This document shows positions 26,130 through 37,605 of a DNA stretch of 64,000 bases, in pieces. The DNA lies in contig JASANG010002473.1 in assembly GCA_030248215.1 (NCBI GenBank), positions 1-64,000 on the forward strand, written 5' to 3'. This DNA comes from Enoplolaimus lenunculus (lineage: Eukaryota; Nematoda; Enoplea; Enoplida; Thoracostomopsidae). Both the position numbers and the translations under genes were made by a program. The notes under the pieces were generated by a model. It searched no databases. It was not told the origin of the DNA and saw nothing but the letters and a program-made list of their open reading frames with translations. The first letter of the stretch is position 1; every line of letters begins with the position of its first letter.

Positions 26130-26850
26130 CGGGCCCGTGGCCAAGGGGGGCAAGGGGATCAGCCCTTCTGGACAAGCTTTGTCCCCCCACACCAAATAAA
26201 TTGTCTAATATTCAAGAAATATTGTCTGAAATTTAAGGCAATTATGTCTTAATACAGACTCCAGACATATATGTCTTGAATTCCAGACGTTTTTTTCTTA
26301 AATTTTAGACAAATATAGGTCTGAATTTATTAAGACTTAAATATCTAAAATACAAGACAAATATTTGCCATGAAGACCAAGTCCACATTGGGCTAAAGCT
26401 CAACCACATACCCTAGTTTTACAATCTAAAATGCGTCCAAGACGTAAACTTAGGTTGGATGGAGCCTGAGCTCAACCCGAAATATCCTTGAAATTTGACT
26501 ATTAATATAGACACTCCAAAGAATATAAACGTTTACATACATAAAAATCGGAAAATTAACTCTTGAATATAAGACAACTATTTCTCGAAAGAAATTTGTC
26601 TTCTAAATTGGCAACAGTAGGTAAATAGGACATTTATGTTTAAACCATTTCAGACAAGATTTCCGTAATTGTTTAAGGCTATTAATGCCTGAAATACCGG
26701 ATATTTATTTCTTGAAAATTTAAGAAAGTAGGAGTCTTGCAATTTTAAGACAATTTATTTTGTGTAGAATATTTTCAACCTTGCTTGTAAGTCATTGAAA
26801 ACCATTGTATGCTCCTCCTAAAATTTTTTAGCTCTACGACGGGTCTGCTA
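26130..26850. mobile_element. GGGCCCGTAGCCA MITE interrupted by a nested inverted-repeat element
   Basis: The left arm CGGGCCCGTGGCCAAGGGGG and the right arm TTTTCAACCTTGCTTGTAAG..ACGACGGGTCTGC belong to the MITE. Between them, about 26190-26766, lies DNA bounded by AAATAAATTGTCT.. and ..AGACAATTTATTTTGTG. It is full of AAGACA/TGTCTT words and may be a second nested element. Confidence 0.7.
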
Positions 26851-27214
26851 CAAATCCGAATAGAGTGTTAGTATACAGGTGAAATCATGATCTCGTTTAG
26901 CTTAAAGCTGAATTCTCTGATCAACCAACCAATCATTTGTTGGTAGATTGTTGCGTACCGTGGCTGAGGCTGTGGTAATGTAATCTGATTGGCTGGATTA
27001 AAAACTTGGTCACCGCAGAAAACTTGACGAATGAGGATGTCGCACAAAAATGGAAATAGAATTTAGTTTCTGAAAAATCATGAACTCGTAGCACTTTAAC
27101 TGAAATATAGCTCGCTTGTAGTGCCAGAGCAGGCTAGGTTGGGGCCCCACAAAATTCCAGGGGAGGGGACTCTTGTGATGATCAGAATAATTTTCAAATT
27201 CTGATTAATAATAA

Positions 27215-27544
27215 CAGGAGTGGACGATCGCTCTTTATAACAAGAGTGTGCAACTGGGTACATTCTGTGTACAAAAAAATGTGCCCGGCACGCGTTGCGT
27301 TTTTGGCCTACCCCCTTGTTTAGGGGGGTCTTTATGCAGTTTTATATCGTAGTAAAGCAGGAAATTGTAACCCACCCTTGTTTAAGGGGGGTAGGTGTAC
27401 TGAAGCATGCTGTTAATCTCTTGCTTAAACCCCCCCCCCGATGGAGGGAGGTCGAATAAAAATGCAACGCGTGCTGGTACATTCTTTAATACACAGAATG
27501 TACCCAGTTGCACACTCTTGTTATAAAGTGATCATCCACTCTTG
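27215..27544. mobile_element. MITE, CAAGAGTGGATGATC family, 7-bp TSD
   Basis: Its ends are CAGGAGTGGACGATC and GATCATCCACTCTTG. Exact 7-bp duplications ATAATAA lie at 27208-27214 and 27545-27551. A sub-terminal inverted repeat (ACAAGAGTGTGCAACTGGG) and a G/C-run core (CCCCCTTG / AAGGGGGG) are shared with the other copies. Confidence 0.9.
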
Positions 27545-28771
27545 ATAATAACAACGGCTATTGTTTGTTTAAAATCGTTTTAGGGTGGGAGCACCGCGTT
27601 GGGGTGAGCCCACCAAATGGATAGTATGGGGGGGAGTGGCTGCTACTGCGCTGTTTTTGATCAGATTGCTTCACATGATGATGGTTCGATTTAACGGCCA
27701 TCAAAACTATATAAGTTGAATTATAATAAGCGATTATTAGCTACGTAATTAAAATAAAAATTGAGCCGATATTAATAGAACGTGGCCAGGATAACAGTTA
27801 AATTTTGTGACTTGAAAAGTGATTTATCTTGTGTCTATAAAAAATTTTGGAAGGTAAATATATCGCGTTTAGAAGTTATTATTTGTGTACTCGCTGGCTA
27901 ATAAAATGGTAGTTCGTGGTTGTCAATTAATCAATCATAATTGTTTACTGGTGGATCACAGGAAAATTACCATTGTGCTTGGTCACTCTGTATACAATGC
28001 AATTTTCACAATTAACATGCGTAAATTTAAGCCGTACACAAGTTTATTCACCCCGTGCACGATATAGCACGCCCAGTTCTTGCCGTGCGGATGTTCGGCA
28101 CAAAATTGACTTCCGGTACCGGTTTCGAGTATTAATTACGCAATTAAATACTTGCCAGTATTGATGGATCGAAAATTAGCATACAAAAATAAGGGAATTT
28201 ATGATTAATTAATGCATTTATTTATTTCTGTAAGTAAATAAAGTAATAGTCGATGTCTTAGTTTTTGGCCATATTGGTTTTGCTATTATTGTAACAGGAC
28301 GACAACAAAATTCAGCTTCCGGTTGCAATTTCCATTCAGAATCAGTTCAGATTCCGTTTCCGATTTTATTTTCGGGTATAATTGGAACCGGAACTACAAT
28401 TTTTGCAATTTTTTTTTGTTTCGTTTTACTATATGAATGTCATCTTATGTTTGTTAAGTGAATGATTCTGCTGTTAAATTGTAGATAACATATGCACGCA
28501 ACGAATAATCGAATACAAAAGTATAATCTTGAGCGTTATTTTAAGCCTAAGCCTAAGTGTAAGCATACTGTTGGGCGACGAATTGTCGAATCGATGAAAT
28601 TTCAGATTACAAGTTGTCGGTTGACCAGTTGTCGGGCGTCGAATTGTGATACTTCGTTCCACTTAATGTGTAAATTGTTTCTATGTTTATCGTTAGAAGT
28701 TACGCAATTTCAGGTTGAGTTGTGATTGGTTATTTTGACCCAGACATGAGCTTCTGTTTATAGTATGGTTA

Positions 28772-28941
28772 GGCTTGTAGCCAGAGGTCGACTAGGTGGG
28801 TGTTCAGACCCACCCCCTTGAAAAAATTCCGTCGTAGATGAACGTTGCTTGTAGAAAGTCATTGAAAACGCCTTGTGTGCCCCTCCCGAAAAATGTTTAC
28901 CACACCGCCCCCTAGCAAGGTGAGCTGGCTATGGGCGTGAT
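28772..28941. mobile_element. MITE, GGGCCCGTAGCCA family
   Basis: GGCTTGTAGCCAGAGG to GAGCTGGCTATGGGCGTG, with GAAAGTCATTGAAAACGCC and TGCCCCTCCCGAAAAATG centre parts. Confidence 0.78.
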
Positions 28942-29364
28942 TGTGATCCTATGCCTTGACTTTAAACACCGAGGGTAGTGTGAAAAGAGCAGTATCTTAT
29001 ATTGAATCTATTGTTATAGCTAGAGACATTTGAGAATATCTCGCACCTACGCATAACCTTCTTATATTGTAATCTAAACATTTTCTATTGGTTGAATCAC
29101 ACTGATTTAGTATAGAACGCATATAATTTTTGAAAACGGTGGAAGTGTTTAAATATTTTCACAGTTTAACTGGATATATATCCGTTTCGTGCAAAAATCG
29201 GTATCCGTTTCCGCTCGTAAACTTCCTGTTCATGTAGTTTTATGCGTATAATTTGCCATATTAGTATGCGAAGTCAGGTGAGCTGTTGTACACTTACCTC
29301 CTCATTTGAGGGTAACGCTTGGGTTTGGGCATATTTTCCTAAACCTAAGGCTGAACCTAAGTGT

Positions 29365-31473
29365 ATGGAGAAAAGTGTGCATGGGTCCTTAAATCCCTAT
29401 TCACACGTGCAAGTTTTTGCAATGGAGAAAAGTGTGCATGGGTCCTTAAAGCCGTATTCACACGTGCAAGTTTTTGCAATGGAGAAAAGTGTGCATGGCT
29501 CCTTGAAGCCGTATTCACACGTGCAAGTTTTTGCAATGGAGAAAAGTGTGCATGGGTCCTTAAAGCCCTATTCACACGTGCAAGTTTTTGCAATGGAGAA
29601 AAGTGTGCATGGGTCCTTAAAGCCCTATTCACACGTGCAAGTTTTTGCAATGGAGAAAAGTGTGCATGGGTCCTTAAAGCCCTATTCACACGTGCAAGTT
29701 TTTGCAATGGAGAAAAGTGTGCATGGCTCCTTGAAACCGTATTCACACGTGCAAGTTTTTGCAATGGAGAAAAGTGTGCATGGGTCCTTAAAGCCCTATT
29801 CACACGTGCAAGTTTTTGCAATGGAGAAAAGTGTGCATGGGTCCTTAAAGCCCTATTCACACGTGCAAGTTTTTGCAATGGAGAAAAGTGTGCATGGCTC
29901 CTTGAAGTCGTATTCACACGTGCAAGTTTTTGCAATGGAGAAAAGTGTGCATGGGTCCTTAAAGCCGTATTCACACGTGCAAGTTTTTGCAATGGAGAAA
30001 AGTGTGCATGGCTCCTTGAAGCCGTATTCACACGTGCAAGTTTTTGCAATGGAGAAAAGTGTGCATGGGTCCTTAAAGCCCTATTCACACGTGCAAGTTT
30101 TTGCAATGGAGAAAAGTGTGCATGGGTCCTTAAAGCCCTATTCACACGTGCAAGTTTTTGCAATGGAGAAAAGTGTGCATGGGTCCTTAAAGCCCTATTC
30201 ACACGTGCAAGTTTTTGCAATGGAGAAAAGTGTGCATGGGTCCTTAAAGCCCTATTCACACGTGCAAGTTTTTGCAATGGAGAAAAGTGTGCATGGGTCC
30301 TTAAAGCCGTATTCACACGTGCAAGTTTTTGCAATGGAGAAAAGTGTGCATGGGTCCTTAAAGCCCTATTCACACGTGCAAGTTTTTGCAATGGAGAAAA
30401 GTGTGCATGGCTCCTTGAAGCCGTATTCACACGTGCAAGTTTTTGCAATGGAGAAAAGTGTGCATGGGTCCTTAAAGCCCTATTCACACGTGCAAGTTTT
30501 TGCAATGGAGAAAAGTGTGCATGGGTCCTTAAAGCCCTATTCACACGTGCAAGTTTTTGCAATGGAGAAAAGTGTGCATGGGTCCTTAAAGCCCTATTCA
30601 CACGTGCAAGTTTTTGCAATGGAGAAAAGTGTGCATGGGTCCTTAAAGCCGTATTCACACGTGCAAGTTTTTGCAATGGAGAAAAGTGTGCATGGGTCCT
30701 TAAAGCCCTATTCACACGTGCAATTTTTTGCAATGGAGAAAAGTGTGCATGGGTCCTTAAAGCCCTATTCACACGTGCAAGTTTTTGCAATGGAGAAAAG
30801 TGTGCATGGCTCCTTGAAGCCGTATTCACACGTGCAAGTTTTTGCAATGGAGAAAAGTGTGCATGGGTCCTTAAAGCCGTATTCACACGTGCAAGTTTTT
30901 GCAATGGAGAAAAGTGTGCATGGGTCCTTAAAGCCCTATTCACACGTGCAAGTTTTTGCAATGGAGAAAAGTGTGCATGGCTCCTTGAAGCCGTATTCAC
31001 ACGTGCAAGTTTTTGCAATGGAGAAAAGTGTGCATGGGTCCTTAAAGCCCTATTCACACGTGCAAGTTTTTGCAATGGAGAAAAGTGTGCATGGGTCCTT
31101 AAAGCCCTATTCACACGTGCAAGTTTTTGCAATGGAGAAAAGTGTGCATGGGTCCTTAAAGCCCTATTCACACGTGCAAGTTTTTGCAATGGAGAAAAGT
31201 GTGCATGGGTCCTTAAAGCCGTATTCACACGTGCAAGTTTTTGCAATGGAGAAAAGTGTGCATGGGTCCTTAAAGCCCTATTCACACGTGCAATTTTTTG
31301 CAATGGAGAAAAGTGTGCATGGGTCCTTAAAGCCCTATTCACACGTGCAAGTTTTTGCAATGGAGAAAAGTGTGCATGGCTCCTTGAAGCCGTATTCACA
31401 CGTGCAAGTTTTTGCAATGGAGAAAAGTGTGCATGGGTCCTTAAAGCCGTATTCATACGTGCAAATTTTTGCA
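29365..31473. repeat. 57-bp satellite, 37 units, with a 570-bp higher-order duplication
   Basis: There are 37 head-to-tail units of exactly 57 bp with no length variation. Three unit types dominate: A (gggtcc..ttaaag..ccc), B (ggctcc..ttgaag..ccg) and C (gggtcc..ttaaag..ccg). Units 18-27 (30334-30903) and 28-37 (30904-31473) follow the same order A B A A A C A* A B C. A* is a unit with a private G-to-T change, seen at units 24 and 34, exactly 570 bp apart. The unit contains a MITE end (TTAAAGCC..ACACGTGCAAG). Because 57 is divisible by 3, several frames are open; these are probably not genes. Confidence 0.97.
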
Positions 31474-31504
31474 GCAAAAACTTGCACGTATGAATAAGGC
31501 TTAA
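31440..31504. repeat. Inverted-repeat cap at the 3' end of the satellite
   Basis: The last unit carries TTCATACGTGCAAATTTTTGC, followed after one base by its near-perfect reverse complement and GGCTTAA. Together they form a minimal hairpin of two facing MITE ends. The same terminal sequence bounds the MITE at 24309-24590. Confidence 0.85.
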
Positions 31505-32283
31505 GTGTTTAAATATTTGACCAATGTTTGCGCTATTTTTCTTGTAGAAAATTGAACGAAACCAGATTAAAATTCGTTGTACAAAGTAGAAATATTATGT
31601 GGCACAAAATGAACCGTTCAATATTGTGACCACTGGTCGTTTCCGTGTATTTTCTGGTATATTTTTACTATTTGTTTACGCTCTCCGACAACATTATTTT
31701 GTCATTTATGCGTTGTTATTTTTGTTAATTCTGGTTATGTTTAAAATTAAATAAAAGCAACATTGTAAGTTATTAGTTTTTTGCTAATTTTTGGTTATGT
31801 GGTGTATTTCTAATTATGGGTTGAAAAAGCTTTCGTCTTGTAAAAACTCAAGCAAAGGTTTTGTTTCTGTAATTTCTGGTTGTGGTTTACTCTGGTTGTG
31901 CTGCTCTATATATTATATATACACATATCTATATATGTATATATAATATATTATACATATTCCAAATTTAAGTGAATTTTGGTACGTTTAAGGTGTAAGT
32001 TATATAAGTAATTAAATCTAATGGGAACTTATCACAATTTTTGTTAATTCTGGCTGCGTAAAGCGCTTAAATTAAGGATTGAATATATTTGCAGTATATT
32101 ATACCGGCGTAGGCTAATCATAACGATTGAACAGGTTTGTGACGTGTATATATATCGCAGATCATATCAGTCTGCTATTTTGCGCAAATAACGGTCTGTC
32201 TTGACCAAATAGCAATTGTGAGATGTAGCCAAACAACAGTGATGTAAAAACAATGCTGATTGATTATCGGTAGTGAGTCTGAC

Positions 32284-32629
32284 CAAGAGTGGATGATGTC
32301 CAACTTGCAGAAGAGTGTGCAACTGCTAGGGCTGTGCATAGTACTAAATGTACCAGCACGCGTTGCATTTTTGTTCGACCCCCCCCTCAATCAGGGGAGG
32401 GGGGTTTAAGCAAGAGATTAACAATAAAGTATGCTTCAGTACACCTACCCCCCTTAAACAAGGGGGGTTACAATTTGCTCCTAGCATTACTACGATATGA
32501 AACTGCATACAAACCCCCCTAAACAAGGGGCGGTAGGCCAAAAACGCAACGCGTGCCGGGTACATTCCTTAATACACAGAATGTACCCAGTTGCACACTC
32601 TTGTTATAAAGAGTGATCATCCACTCTTG
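32284..32629. mobile_element. MITE, CAAGAGTGGATGATC family, 7-bp TSD
   Basis: 346 bp, starting CAAGAGTGGATGATG and ending ATCATCCACTCTTG. Exact 7-bp duplications GTCTGAC lie at 32277-32283 and 32630-32636. The core matches the copy at 27215. Confidence 0.92.
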
Positions 32630-34263
32630 GTCTGACTAAATAAATCAAATCTGATTGGTACATAAATTCAATATTACTGCTTATCTTTAGTTCAAACTGC
32701 TATTATTAATATAACAGACTGAGTTACATCTTAAAACCATGCGTATCGCAAAAATCGTTATTGTATATTTGCACTTTTGCAGTATGAATATTTTTCGATT
32801 TTGGTTCAGGTTTTTTTGCTATTCGGTTTCCGGTAACATTATTTTTGAGTAACTTTTCGTTAATTTCTGGTTAAAAATGAAATGTAAGATAAAATTTTAA
32901 ATTTACCAGAGATTGGTTTTGATTAATTCTGGTTACGTAAAGGTAAAGCGCTATAATTTGAGGAAAATATACGTGGTTTATGGCGTTTCTATATGTACCT
33001 CAAAAATATTTTCGCTATATACAATTATTATTATTGTAACTGTTTTTGGGCGTTTGCAGTATTATTAATATATTAATACAGTTTTGATGTGTTGTATTCG
33101 TGCGCTGTCTCTCTCTTTCTCTCTCTCATTTTCTCGTTTCTCTTCGTTTCATGCCATCTGTTGTAGTTTACACTGTGTAGTTGTTGTTGCATATTACGGC
33201 GGTTGCTGTTTGCAGTTTAAATTGCGAAACTTTGCACTGCAGTACTACTCTGTTGTTGTGTTTGGATAGAGGTGGATATGGAGAGAGAGCAAGAAAAGTT
33301 AAGTATTTTTGCTTTGATTTTCGAACAAGAAAATGATGTGTTTGTTTTCAGCTACTACCGATATATATGATATTATTTTCCACTGGCTAAAACTATGCCT
33401 AAATCATGGGCTTATTATAAGCGAAACGGTGTTCTGGACCTTAATATCGCATCTTACTTAGGTGTGGTTTGTATGAAAATATTGCGTAAAATTGAGCGAT
33501 ACAGCGTAGAGTTTTTAGTTGAAGCCGATGAAAGAATGAGTATTTTGAATGTGATTTTATTGAAATCGATGTTTCGAGTGAAAAATTTGTGTGTTGAATA
33601 TCAGACGAGAATATGGCTTAATTTGTGACAAAAGGAACGGATATGTAATATGGATTATAATGCAGTGGCCTATGGTGGTTTGGTTCCATTTTATTGGCAG
33701 TGTAGGTTTAGGTTAGAATTATTAAGTTTAGTGAAACGGGTTTGTTTTTAAATTTTACACTGAATACAATAATTATCAGCTAGTGAACGAAAGGTTTCGT
33801 TCAGTTCAACAGAAGTTTAGTAATTTATACGTTTTCAAAGAGTTTAAGTCGGGGTTGAAACAAAGATGTTTGATGCAAATATTTTAACGTATCTTCACAA
33901 GGTGTTGTTGTTGTTACTTCGCTTGATCCTATGCTAATATTTAAAATATTACAGCGTACATTTTTAATTTAGCCGTTTTGGATATTTTTCAATTGAAGAA
34001 GTGGAAAAGAAATATAGCGGATCTTTGTGGGATACTAAAACAGAACAGGGTTTGTTAAAGAAAATGGAATATGGAAACAACTTTAGTGAATGATTCTGAA
34101 ACGGTTTGCATTGGCGCTTCCGGTGGAGCGGGATATGTTGTCGCATCCGGTCCGTGAACACGCTGATTGATGGTATTTGAGGCATTGACGCGTAATATAC
34201 AGCTACCAGTTATCATTCGCGTAGATACGATATTGCAGTAATCGCTTACGAAGGGGTGTTAAA

Positions 34264-34496
34264 GTTTAGGCGCATATTCTCAAATGCGTATAGCACTTAT
34301 CATGTGCTAGCGATAGGTTTTCAAACTGACGATGATGTGTAATTGCACATCTGAAAATTGAGGTGCAGAAGTAAGGTAAATCAAACGCAAACGATTTGTT
34401 TGAATTACGAACCTCACGGTGGCCATGTTCCAAAGTTACGGTACCCATCAGCAACGAGTGATAGGTGCTATTCACATTTGAGTCTACGGGGTTTAG
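34264..34496. mobile_element. MITE, TCTCAAATGCATATAGCAC family
   Basis: ATTCTCAAATGCGTATAGCAC on the left is mirrored by GGTGCTATTCACATTTGAG. TGATAGGT words flank the centre. Confidence 0.7.
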
Positions 34497-36407
34497 ACCA
34501 AAGCACAAAATACGCGGGTTTTTTTCTATGTTTTAATTGAAATTTCAGCAAAATTGCTGTCAAAATTATCAAACTAACGTTGCATTAATAAGATAATATA
34601 TATCTTGATATCGAAAGTAGCAAAGCTACTTATACGGCTATATGCTAAATAATATTAGCCAGGCAACCATACTGGCTTCAAGTTATTAAGTTGCTTAGGA
34701 AGCATGCTTTGACTAAATCATAAGCATTCACCAATAAAATATTACTAGCTAGCTAAGCTCTTTTAGTTTTAACCTAATATATAATACTTGGGAGTATTAT
34801 GCGGTTATTTGGGGTGCCTACAAATCAGGTTTAGGTTCAGAGGGCTTGGAATCCACCAAACCTTTTTACTACGTACTGCTACATTGTTACAGTGCTGTTT
34901 TTATTGGAAACTCGAAAAGTACTTCTTGCTGGATATATACATTGCTTATTAAAATATGGTTCTTGCACATTTTGCCGTGCAATTTTCAATTTTTTTTTAT
35001 TTTGACACAGATTAGGCTTAAATTTAGGCTTATACCTGTATTCTCAAACGTGTGTAGCAACTATCGTTCAGTTGGTGATAGGTCTTGTACGTCGCTTTTC
35101 AACTAGTGAATGGTGAGGTTAAAAATTCAGCCACATTTTGCGATTGATCTGTCATACTTTACTTGTGTGACCATTATGTAAGCCATAGTTGCAGTAGTTA
35201 ATGAATTTGGAAAACGTATCGCGAAATTATTGACAGATGCTATATGCATTTGATAATGTGGTCACTAGACTTAGGCTTAGGCGGCTTAAGCTTGAGGAGA
35301 AAGCGTCCAAGTAACAAAAAAGAGTCGTTCGTCAGGAAATTCTATTTCCGCCCACTGATTCAAATTTAATTTCTGTTTTCACGCAGGAAAACATGATGAT
35401 AATAATTAATATAGAAATAGCTTAAAATATTCAAATTCAAATCGATTGTCGAACGCCAGTAAAAAAGTAATGACGGTTTGAGTTATTTTTCTGTTAATTA
35501 AGCTGAAACGCCGGTCATACGTAATTTAGCCATCGTTTTAGGTAATTTTGGTGTATATATTCGTAAGTATGTATGTATATTTACGTATAGAATGAAAAAG
35601 ATTAGCGACAATTTTAAGCAAAATTAGTTTCTCAGTGTAGCATAGGCGTCAATTTAAAAAGGTACGTATATTAGGTGGAGTATGTATCATTGGGTTAATG
35701 GTACTAATATAACGCAAAATTTAGCATTTTGGTACAATGGAATTAAAAGCTTTCAGGTTTACCGTAAACAAATGGTTAGTGTAATGTTTTGCTATTGTCG
35801 TTTCAGTTCTATTCTTCTGTAGAATTTTAATTGGCAGTGTAAGTAACATCTGAATTATGTTATATGTTTCGAATTTCTCTAATTTAAGGGTAAGTTTGCA
35901 GCCATGAAACGTTCATGAGTTGGCTTACGATTACGAATTATTTTAGAAATATCGATATGTACCGTAGCGAATTAGGATTGGGTTAATTTAATCTTGTGCC
36001 AAGCATAATTAACTTATGTAAAATTATGAATTAATAAAAAATTGAATTATCCATATAATTAAAGCTGGAATTTTTCACATTCGTATTTTGGGCAGCTTTC
36101 CAACAATATTTTGTTTGCAATAGTTTTCATTGCACATAAGTGTAATTGTATTGTTCTGTAATTACAGCATTTGCATACAGATTTTTAGGCATTCGCTAAC
36201 GCTTTTGCGCATTGCGCAAAGTTGGCGTAGGTTATATTTTTGCTAAATCTGTACTGTTTCTGTTGAGAGTTGTAGGCTATTGAACGAACACTTCTTTTGT
36301 ATATATTTTGAAATTTTTAATTTGGGCATAAATTAAGCTTTGTGTAAAGATCTGATTCTGTTCAAAAAGGGTTAGGCTTAAAAGCTGTGGGAGAGGGTGA
36401 GTCGGTT

Positions 36408-36800
36408 CGGTGATCGACCGGATATCCGGGTCCCGGTATAATATCCGACAAAATACGACAATCGTATCCGGTTCCGGTATCCAGTATAAACCTACCGGAC
36501 ACCGGATATTTGTGGTTGTGGTTCCAAATATCGCAAAGCTGTTTTTTGCACGTCAACATACTAGATATTTTGAAGCGATTGCAATTCCGGACAATTCATG
36601 AATGGACACTGACATTGAATGAAAAATCCAAACCAAAAATTAATCTTAAATCCATAAATACTTATTTTTTGCACGACTGAAATACTTCCAACACTGTACA
36701 AATTTAGATCCTATATCTGGTTAACATCCGGCTCCGGTTCCGGTACGAAATTCACTATCCGGCTCCGGTTCCGGTAAAATTAATATCCGGGCGATCCTTG
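36408..36800. mobile_element. hAT-like element, same family as 59493-59877
   Basis: TGATCGACCGGATATCCGGG to ATATCCGGGCGATCCTTG. The interior (GTCAACATACTAGATATTTT, GACACTGACATTGAATG) is closely similar along its length. No target duplication was clear. Confidence 0.82.
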
Positions 36801-37565
36801 GCGTGCTATAGTTTGTTGTATTGGCTGGCGTACTAAACTTAAAAACTGCTACTTAATCTGGTCTCTTATATTAATGGTTACTCAAAAGCCTTTTGTAAAC
36901 GAGATAAGTTGAGTTTTTGAATAAATTAAACACTGTGTGATTTTACGACAGGCTGGAATGAAACAGTTGTACAAATACTTTTTAAAATAAGTTTTTTTTT
37001 TACTTTTCCACGCGAGGGTTTCCTCTGTGAAATTCCGAAAAGATTAAAGGTTTTTTTGGATCGTAATATAGTCAAATTATATATTTTAGAACCCGAAGCC
37101 GTGTTGAGCTTGAATTGTTCACTGGTATTCGTGTACCTAAGCAGCGCTAAATACGAATCTACGTCAATTCGTCGCCTGACAGCTTGTCGCCAAACAGTGT
37201 CCTAAAACCGTTGAATAAATCAAAGAGTAATCCTCACACCAAAGCAATAATGATGGGCGATGAATGGTCAAGTCGATGAAATTTCGGATTGCAAGTTGTC
37301 AGGTGACGAATTGTCCGCGTTACTGCCGAATACTTTCAGTTACGATATGGGTTTGTGTACTTTTATTACTCTGTTTATTATACGTTTCTCAAATTGTCTA
37401 GAATACTTAATAAATAATAACAAAACTAATTAATTTTTACATATTTGTTGCTGTTGCACTGATTTGGAGTCGACTCAATTGTAAACAGTGCCTTGCGATG
37501 CGAACAGTTCAACGGCATCGCGTGCTGAGCAAATTAAACTGGTGATTTTACATTCAAATCCAACT

Positions 37566-37605
37566 ATGGCGAGTCCGGTGCCTGTGCAAACCGATGGGAA
37601 TGATG
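37566..37605 (+). CDS. Exon 1 of the KAT6-like gene (initiator exon)
   Basis: It encodes 13 residues (MASPVPVQTDGND) plus one base. The donor is GTGAGT at 37606. The split codon g|gc (Gly) joins in frame to exon 2. Upstream in-frame sequence is open back to 37488 but contains no earlier ATG. A noncoding 5' exon cannot be excluded. Confidence 0.65.

Larger units (their letters stand above)
19873..29241. other. No gene seen; AT-rich intergenic DNA with dispersed repeats
   Basis: It holds the listed MITEs and repeats, CCGG-rich fragments of hAT-like ends (21660-21745, 22280-22345, 28315-28370), a GC-rich patch (22865-22980) and short TTAGG-like words. No open frame exceeds about 90 codons and none resembles a known domain. 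Confidence 0.55.
31505..37565. other. No gene seen; region upstream of the KAT6-like gene
   Basis: Repeats listed separately lie at 32284, 34264 and 36408. A CT-rich tract occurs at 33105-33145. TTCTGGTTA words recur at 31720-31890 and 32860-32940. The promoter and any 5' noncoding exons should lie here, but nothing marks them. Confidence 0.5.

Noticed and set aside
29365-31473. CRISPR-like regular repeat
   Set aside because: Units abut directly with no unique spacers, and the context is eukaryotic.
29357-31477. Minus-strand 706-codon and plus-strand 710-codon frames over the 57-bp array
   Set aside because: They come from a stop-free repeat unit whose length is divisible by three. No signal or domain was seen, and the frames overlap each other.
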